Source of the DNA: Candidatus Agathobaculum merdigallinarum
Lineage (GTDB): Bacteria > Bacillota > Clostridia > Oscillospirales > Butyricicoccaceae
Length of the DNA: 6,651 nt
Assembly (NCBI GenBank): GCA_019115425.1
Contig: DXDO01000012.1
Span: 1 to 6,651, forward strand
Direction: 5' to 3'
Under the pieces are notes generated by a model. It was not told the DNA's origin. It did not search any database and saw nothing but the letters and a program-made list of their open reading frames with translations. Shown one piece after another: positions 4,944 to 6,651 of this stretch; the stretch's first letter is position 1; each line of letters starts with the position of its first letter. The position numbers were made by a program, and so were the translations under genes.

Positions 4944-5714
4944 ATGAATCGCAGATACCGTAAGACCATCATCGCTGGTAACTGGAAGATGAACAAGACG
5001 CCGGCGGAAGCCAAGGCGCTCATTGAGGAAATGAAGCCGCTGCTTTCCAAGACCAAGTGGTGTGAGATGGTTCTTTGCGTGCCGTTTACCGATATCCAGA
5101 CGGCTGTTAAGGCGGCTAAGGGCTCTAAGATTGCCATCGGTGCGGAGAATATGCACTATGAAAAGTCCGGTGCGTTCACCGGCGAGATCTCTGCCGATAT
5201 GCTCAAGGAGCTGGGCGTGAAGTATGTTATCATCGGCCACTCCGAGCGCCGCCAGTACTTCAATGAGACCGACGAGGCCTGCAACAAGAAGGTTCTCGTT
5301 GCGCTGGAGAACGGCCTGCGCCCGATCCTGTGCGTCGGTGAGTCGCTCACTGAGCGCGAGCAGGATGTGACCATGGAGGTTATCCGCAAGCAGATCAAGA
5401 TCGCCCTGCAGGGTGTTGCGGTCGAGGATATCAAGAAGGTCGTCATCGCTTACGAGCCGATCTGGGCGATCGGCACCGGCAAGACCGCTACCGCAGAGCA
5501 GGCCGGCGAGGTTTGCGCTGCGATCCGCGACTGCCTGCGCGAGAAGTATGGCGCGCGCGCGGCCCGCGGCATCACCATCCAGTACGGCGGCTCGATGAAC
5601 GCCAAAAACGCAGCCGAGCTGCTTGCTCAGCCGGATGTTGACGGCGGCTTGATCGGCGGCGCCTCCCTGAAGAGCGCTGACTTCGCAGCCATTGTCGAAG
5701 CAGCCAATCAATAA
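4944..5714 (+). CDS. tpiA: Triosephosphate isomerase
   Basis: Interconverts dihydroxyacetone phosphate and glyceraldehyde 3-phosphate in glycolysis and gluconeogenesis, in the cytoplasm as a homodimer. The 256-aa length is typical. The catalytic set is complete: Lys15 in AGNWKMN (11-17), His99 in IIGHSERR (96-103) and Glu171 in AYEPIWAIGTG (169-179), whose last part begins the mobile loop 6. The phosphate-binding YGGSMN (214-219) and GGLIGGASL (234-242) are present. ATG at 4944 follows AAAGGGG (4927-4933) with 10 nt spacing. The gene lies 316 nt after pgk, an unusually long gap for this pair, filled with hairpins; 109 nt separate it from gpmI. A TATAAT at 4881-4886 has no good -35, so I do not call a separate promoter. 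Confidence 0.97.
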   Translation: MNRRYRKTIIAGNWKMNKTPAEAKALIEEMKPLLSKTKWCEMVLCVPFTDIQTAVKAAKGSKIAIGAENMHYEKSGAFTGEISADMLKELGVKYVIIGHSERRQYFNETDEACNKKVLVALENGLRPILCVGESLTEREQDVTMEVIRKQIKIALQGVAVEDIKKVVIAYEPIWAIGTGKTATAEQAGEVCAAIRDCLREKYGARAARGITIQYGGSMNAKNAAELLAQPDVDGGLIGGASLKSADFAAIVEAANQ

Positions 5715-5740
5715 GATACGGAAACGGTGAGGGCCGAATT

Positions 5741-5801
5741 CCCGCGCCGTTCAAGCGGGAGGGGACATCGGTGAAGCGTCGTTGTCCCCTTTCGTCCGCT
5801 T
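5741..5801 (+). promoter_or_regulatory. Competing hairpins in the tpiA-gpmI spacer
   Basis: Two structures share bases. One is the 8-bp stem AGGGGACA/TGTCCCCT (5760-5767 with 5783-5790), extended by AAGCGG/CCGCTT (5753-5758 with 5796-5801) across an internal loop. The other is CCCGC/GCGGG (5741-5745 with 5755-5759), which uses bases needed by the outer stem of the first. The long stem ends 4 nt before the gpmI ribosome binding site. No T-run of terminator length follows (only TTTC). It may be an RNA-processing or translation-tuning structure; I see no known riboswitch pattern. Confidence 0.5.
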
Positions 5802-5805
5802 CTGT

Positions 5806-5812
5806 AAAGGAG
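5806..5812 (+). promoter_or_regulatory. Ribosome binding site that fixes the extended gpmI start
   Basis: AAAGGAG sits 11 nt before ATG at 5824. It matters because it places translation start ahead of the 60-residue Ala/Lys-rich extension. No other such site occurs before the catalytic domain. Confidence 0.88.
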
Positions 5813-5823
5813 TCATTAAATTT

Positions 5824-6651
5824 ATGAAAAAAGAAGTTGTGCCGAACAAGGCAGCCGAAGAGAAGTCTGCGGCGCCTGCTGCCGCTAAGGCGGCGGCCCC
5901 AAAGACTACCAAGGCTGCCGCTTCGAAAAAGACCACGGCGGCAAAGAAGCCTGCTGCTGCGAAAAAGACCGCCACACGCAAAACGGCCGCAGCCAAGGCG
6001 CAGGGCCCCAAGAAGCCCACGGCTCTGATCATTATGGACGGCTTCGGCCATCGCGATGAAAAGAAGGGCAATGCGATCGAGGCGGCGAACACGCCGAATC
6101 TGGACAAGATCTTTAAGGAAAACCCGATGACCTATATCGGCGCTTCCGGTCTGGATGTCGGCCTGCCGGACGGTCAGATGGGCAACTCCGAGGTCGGTCA
6201 CACCAATATCGGCGCGGGCCGCATCGTGTATCAGGAGCTGACCCGCATCACCAAGTCCATTCAGGACGGTGATTTCTTCGAAAACGAAGCGCTCATGAGC
6301 GCGATCAACCAGTGCAAGTGGTTCGATTCCACCCTGCACATCTTCGGCCTGCTGTCCGACGGCGGCGTGCATTCGCACATCGATCACATGTTCGCGCTGC
6401 TTGAGCTGGCGCGCCGCAACGGCCTGCGCAAGGTCTGCTTCCACTGCTTCATGGACGGCCGCGACACCCCGCCGCAGTCCGGCATTGAATATATCGACCG
6501 TCTGCAGAACAAGATCGACACCCTCGAGCTGGGCTGCATCGCGACGATCTCGGGCCGCTACTACGCGATGGACCGCGACAAGCGCTGGGAGCGCGTCGAG
6601 AAGGCGTACAACGCGATCGCCGAGGGCATCGGCGAGCACGCGGCTTCCGCG
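5824..6651 (+). CDS. gpmI: 2,3-bisphosphoglycerate-independent phosphoglycerate mutase with an N-terminal Ala/Lys-rich extension (3' end outside window)
   Basis: Converts 3-phosphoglycerate to 2-phosphoglycerate using two metal ions (usually Mn2+) and a serine that carries the phosphate. The first 276 codons are present without a stop; the usual enzyme is about 510 aa, so the rest lies past the window edge. The catalytic part starts at about residue 62 with KKPTALIIMDGFG. Relative to Bacillus GpmI numbering, the active-site residues appear with a constant offset of 60: Asp72, Ser122 in GQMGNSEVGHTNIGAGR, His183 in SDGGVHSH, Arg213-Asp214 in DGRDTPPQ, and Arg245 and Arg251 in SGRYYAMDRDKRW. 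Residues 1-65 hold 23 Ala, 17 Lys and 7 Thr, with no aromatic residue, Leu, Ile or Asp. The function of this tail is unknown. It lies 109 nt after tpiA, probably in the same unit. Confidence 0.95.
   Translation, partial: MKKEVVPNKAAEEKSAAPAAAKAAAPKTTKAAASKKTTAAKKPAAAKKTATRKTAAAKAQGPKKPTALIIMDGFGHRDEKKGNAIEAANTPNLDKIFKENPMTYIGASGLDVGLPDGQMGNSEVGHTNIGAGRIVYQELTRITKSIQDGDFFENEALMSAINQCKWFDSTLHIFGLLSDGGVHSHIDHMFALLELARRNGLRKVCFHCFMDGRDTPPQSGIEYIDRLQNKIDTLELGCIATISGRYYAMDRDKRWERVEKAYNAIAEGIGEHAASA
5845..6006 (+). repeat. Low-complexity Ala/Lys/Thr/Pro tail coding region with internal duplication
   Basis: This segment encodes residues 8-61 of the gpmI product, built from A-A-A-K-K-T-like units. 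At the DNA level 15 bases at 5920-5934 recur at 5956-5970 with one difference, exactly 36 nt (12 codons) apart; both encode A-(S/A)-K-K-T. This suggests growth by duplication or slippage. Alanine and lysine codons are mixed (GCT, GCC, GCG, GCA; AAG, AAA), so it is not a pure triplet expansion. Confidence 0.8.

Noticed and set aside
4744..4947. A 67-codon open frame from TTG at 4744 whose stop codon overlaps the tpiA ATG (ATGA)
   Set aside because: It starts with TTG, has no ribosome binding site, and crosses at least four of the strong hairpins. The overlap with tpiA is tempting, but the frame looks like a by-product of GC-rich structured DNA.
5572..6639. Long open frame on the minus strand across tpiA and gpmI
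   Set aside because: It runs opposite to two genes with intact catalytic motifs, and its protein is Arg/Ala/Leu-rich without a recognisable domain. Such frames are expected opposite GC-rich genes. The same applies to 3416-4852 and 4740-5711 on the minus strand.

Overview
The window reads as chromosomal DNA from a Gram-positive anaerobe of the Clostridia type. The signs are GC-rich coding sequence, AT-rich promoter regions, strong AGGAG-type ribosome binding sites, and a pgk-tpiA-gpmI glycolytic block next to degV, trmL and an ECF sigma/anti-sigma pair. A GC-rich gut Oscillospirales-like genome is my inference; no rRNA or other marker is present. All genes lie on the + strand and no mobile element or CRISPR array is visible.

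Layout. (1) 1-295: AT-rich upstream region with a 19-bp palindrome and an 8-bp tandem repeat. (2) 296-1721: an ECF sigma factor and, overlapping it by 50 nt, a single-pass membrane protein that is probably its anti-sigma factor. A strong intrinsic terminator closes the unit at 1730-1765. (3) 1786-3216: a near-consensus sigma-A-type promoter driving trmL (tRNA wobble 2'-O-methyltransferase) and a DegV-family protein. (4) 3217-3436: the pgk control region, with a good promoter (3317-3345) and a candidate site for the NADH-sensing repressor Rex (3232-3249). (5) 3437-6651: pgk, tpiA and the start of gpmI, cut by the window edge. The gap gene that often precedes pgk is not here; its place is taken by degV.

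Phosphoglycerate kinase, triosephosphate isomerase and cofactor-independent phosphoglycerate mutase act in lower glycolysis and are probably co-transcribed, since I see no U-tract terminator between them. The spacers are not plain: the 316-nt pgk-tpiA gap is filled almost end to end by a row of different hairpins, and the tpiA-gpmI gap has two competing stems.

The most unusual protein feature is at the start of gpmI. It carries about 60 extra residues, very rich in Ala and Lys and resembling a histone H1 tail, ahead of an otherwise normal catalytic domain. The only good ribosome binding site and the lack of usable internal start codons indicate that the tail is translated. The tail and the hairpin-filled spacer are the two strongest candidates for something undescribed.
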